Positions 7,570 through 8,152 of a DNA stretch of 8,152 bases are shown here, piece by piece. Under the pieces are notes generated by a model that saw only the letters and a list, made by a program, of their open reading frames with translations, was not told where the DNA came from and made no database searches. The DNA lies in NCBI GenBank assembly GCA_003221595.1, contig QHSM01000063.1, positions 1 through 8,152 of the forward strand, in the 5' to 3' direction. The stretch's first letter is position 1, and each line of letters opens with the position of its first letter. The translations under genes and the position numbers were made by a program. The stretch is from Candidatus Rokuibacteriota bacterium (GTDB lineage Bacteria; Methylomirabilota; Methylomirabilia; Rokubacteriales; CSP1-6).

Positions 7570-7934
7570 TCCGGATCCAGAGCCCTGGAAGCCCCGTCTC
7601 GGCCGAGCATGGGCTCGAGCACCACCCGAAGCCGCTGGGTGGTGGCCGGCGCGCGCACCGACGCGGCGACGCCCAGGGCCTCGGCCCTCAAGAGGGTATC
7701 CGGGCCCATCTCGCGGGTCAACGCGATGACCAGCGCGCCCGCCGGCAGCCGGCGGCGGACTCGTTCGACGGCGTCGAGCTCGGCCAGGACGAGCGTCACG
7801 TCGCGCTCGGCGAGGCCGGGGCCTGCGTCGACGCGGGCCCCGATCACGTGCGCCCGCGGAAAGAGCTCGCCCAGCATCGCGGCGAGCGCGTCACGCGTCG
7901 ACGCGTCGTCCTCGAGAATCAGAATCGTCGGCAC
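7566..7934 (-). CDS. Stand-alone CheY-like receiver protein, probably degenerate
   Basis: A 122-residue single-domain response-regulator receiver without an output domain. MPTILILEDDASTRDALAAML at the N-terminus carries the acidic pair (E8/D9/D10), GALVIALTRE (66-75) gives strand 4 with the switch Thr (T73), and GVAASVRAP (88-96) occupies the place of the usual KP motif. The phosphoacceptor strand reads DVTLVLAELD (45-54), where the expected Asp seems replaced by a hydrophobic or Ala residue unless D54 serves. The conserved Lys is Arg (R94). This looks like a pseudo-receiver that signals without phosphorylation. The start is GTG 7934, since the frame upstream runs into the promoter region of the divergent RidA gene; it has only a weak GGA ribosome binding site. 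It heads the operon and overlaps rnd by 4 bp. No histidine kinase is present in the window. Confidence 0.72.
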   Translation of the reverse strand: MPTILILEDDASTRDALAAMLGELFPRAHVIGARVDAGPGLAERDVTLVLAELDAVERVRRRLPAGALVIALTREMGPDTLLRAEALGVAASVRAPATTQRLRVVLEPMLGRDGASRALDPE

Positions 7935-8007
7935 GGATCCGAGTGTACCCGACCGGGAGGCGTCACCGCCCCGTGATAGGATGCGTGGGCGACTCGCGGA
8001 GGACGCG
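7935..8007. promoter_or_regulatory. Divergent intergenic region between the receiver and RidA genes
   Basis: These 73 bp must hold the promoters of both divergent units. TAGGAT at 7977-7982 resembles a plus-strand -10 element (4/6), and TACACT on the minus strand (plus 7947-7942) resembles one for the receiver operon. Neither has a convincing -35 at proper spacing. GGAGGA at 7998-8003 is the ribosome binding site of the RidA gene. No palindrome was seen. Confidence 0.3.
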
Positions 8008-8152
8008 ATGGCCAAGGACATTTCGATCGTGCACCATGCCGACCGCCGGACCGACGTGATGATGCCGTACGCGCCCGGGATCGTGGTCCGCCGAGGGCAG
8101 CTCGTGTTTCTCTCGGGCGTCACCGCGGCCGCGGTCTATCACAGCCACCCGC
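8008..8152 (+). CDS. RidA family (YjgF/UK114) protein, 5' part only
   Basis: Forty-eight residues are visible before the window edge, beginning MAKDISIVHHADR. PYAPGIVVRRGQLVFLSGVT (20-39) followed by AAAVYHSHP is the N-terminal strand pair of the RidA fold: the Y/APA-type start, a turn with G, and LVFLSG. RidA proteins form trimers in the cytosol and hydrolyse reactive enamines and imines such as 2-aminoacrylate from PLP enzymes; many paralogues have other roles. The catalytic Arg of the family lies further downstream and cannot be checked here, so deaminase activity is unproven. ATG 8008 is supported by GGAGGA four bases upstream. The VYHSHP stretch suggests a subgroup different from E. coli RidA. 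Confidence 0.82.
   Translation, partial: MAKDISIVHHADRRTDVMMPYAPGIVVRRGQLVFLSGVTAAAVYHSHP

Overview
This is a GC-rich bacterial chromosomal window, dense with genes and apparently intact. Many genes abut or overlap by a few bases, and GTG starts are frequent. Gene content (a LexA-type mutagenesis cassette, an EttA close to the proteobacterial form, an HSD10-like dehydrogenase) fits a high-GC soil or sediment bacterium such as Rokubacteria/Methylomirabilota, Acidobacteria or a deltaproteobacterium-like lineage. That assignment is a guess from style, not a phylogenetic result. No mobile element, CRISPR array, tRNA or rRNA was seen.

Layout. (1) Positions 1-2594, minus strand: a compact imuA-imuB-dnaE2 mutasome operon, read imuA (2594-2040), imuB (2043-508), then the N-terminal part of dnaE2 (505 to the window edge). 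imuA and imuB overlap by GTGA, and two bases separate imuB from dnaE2. (2) 2595-2726: a 132-bp divergent regulatory region with an 18-bp palindrome, a weak promoter placed for a possibly leaderless imuA transcript, and an inverted repeat covering the imuA start codon. (3) 2727-4214, plus strand: an HSD10-like short-chain dehydrogenase followed 9 bp later by a spermidine-synthase-like SAM-fold protein. (4) 4192-7934, minus strand: a four-gene run consisting of a degenerate CheY-like receiver protein, ribonuclease D, a CoA-binding-domain protein and the ABC-F factor EttA. EttA overlaps the end of the SAM-fold gene tail to tail by 23 bp. (5) 8008 to the edge, plus strand: the start of a RidA-family gene, divergent from the receiver gene.

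How the genes work together. ImuA, ImuB and DnaE2 form the damage-inducible translesion synthesis machine. DnaE2 is the polymerase, ImuB is a polymerase-like adaptor that binds the beta clamp, and ImuA is a RecA-like accessory. In this copy ImuA has Arg in place of the P-loop Lys, ImuB lacks the Y-family acidic residues, and the DnaE2 PHP domain has lost two metal-ligand histidines. The second operon joins RNA processing (RNase D) with a ribosome-bound energy sensor (EttA), but no direct functional link can be shown from sequence.

Nothing here is clearly a new defence or biosynthetic system. The points most worth a second look are the 18-bp palindrome between imuA and the dehydrogenase, the small ORF with a strong ribosome binding site at the RNase D start, and the degenerate receiver that heads the RNase D operon.
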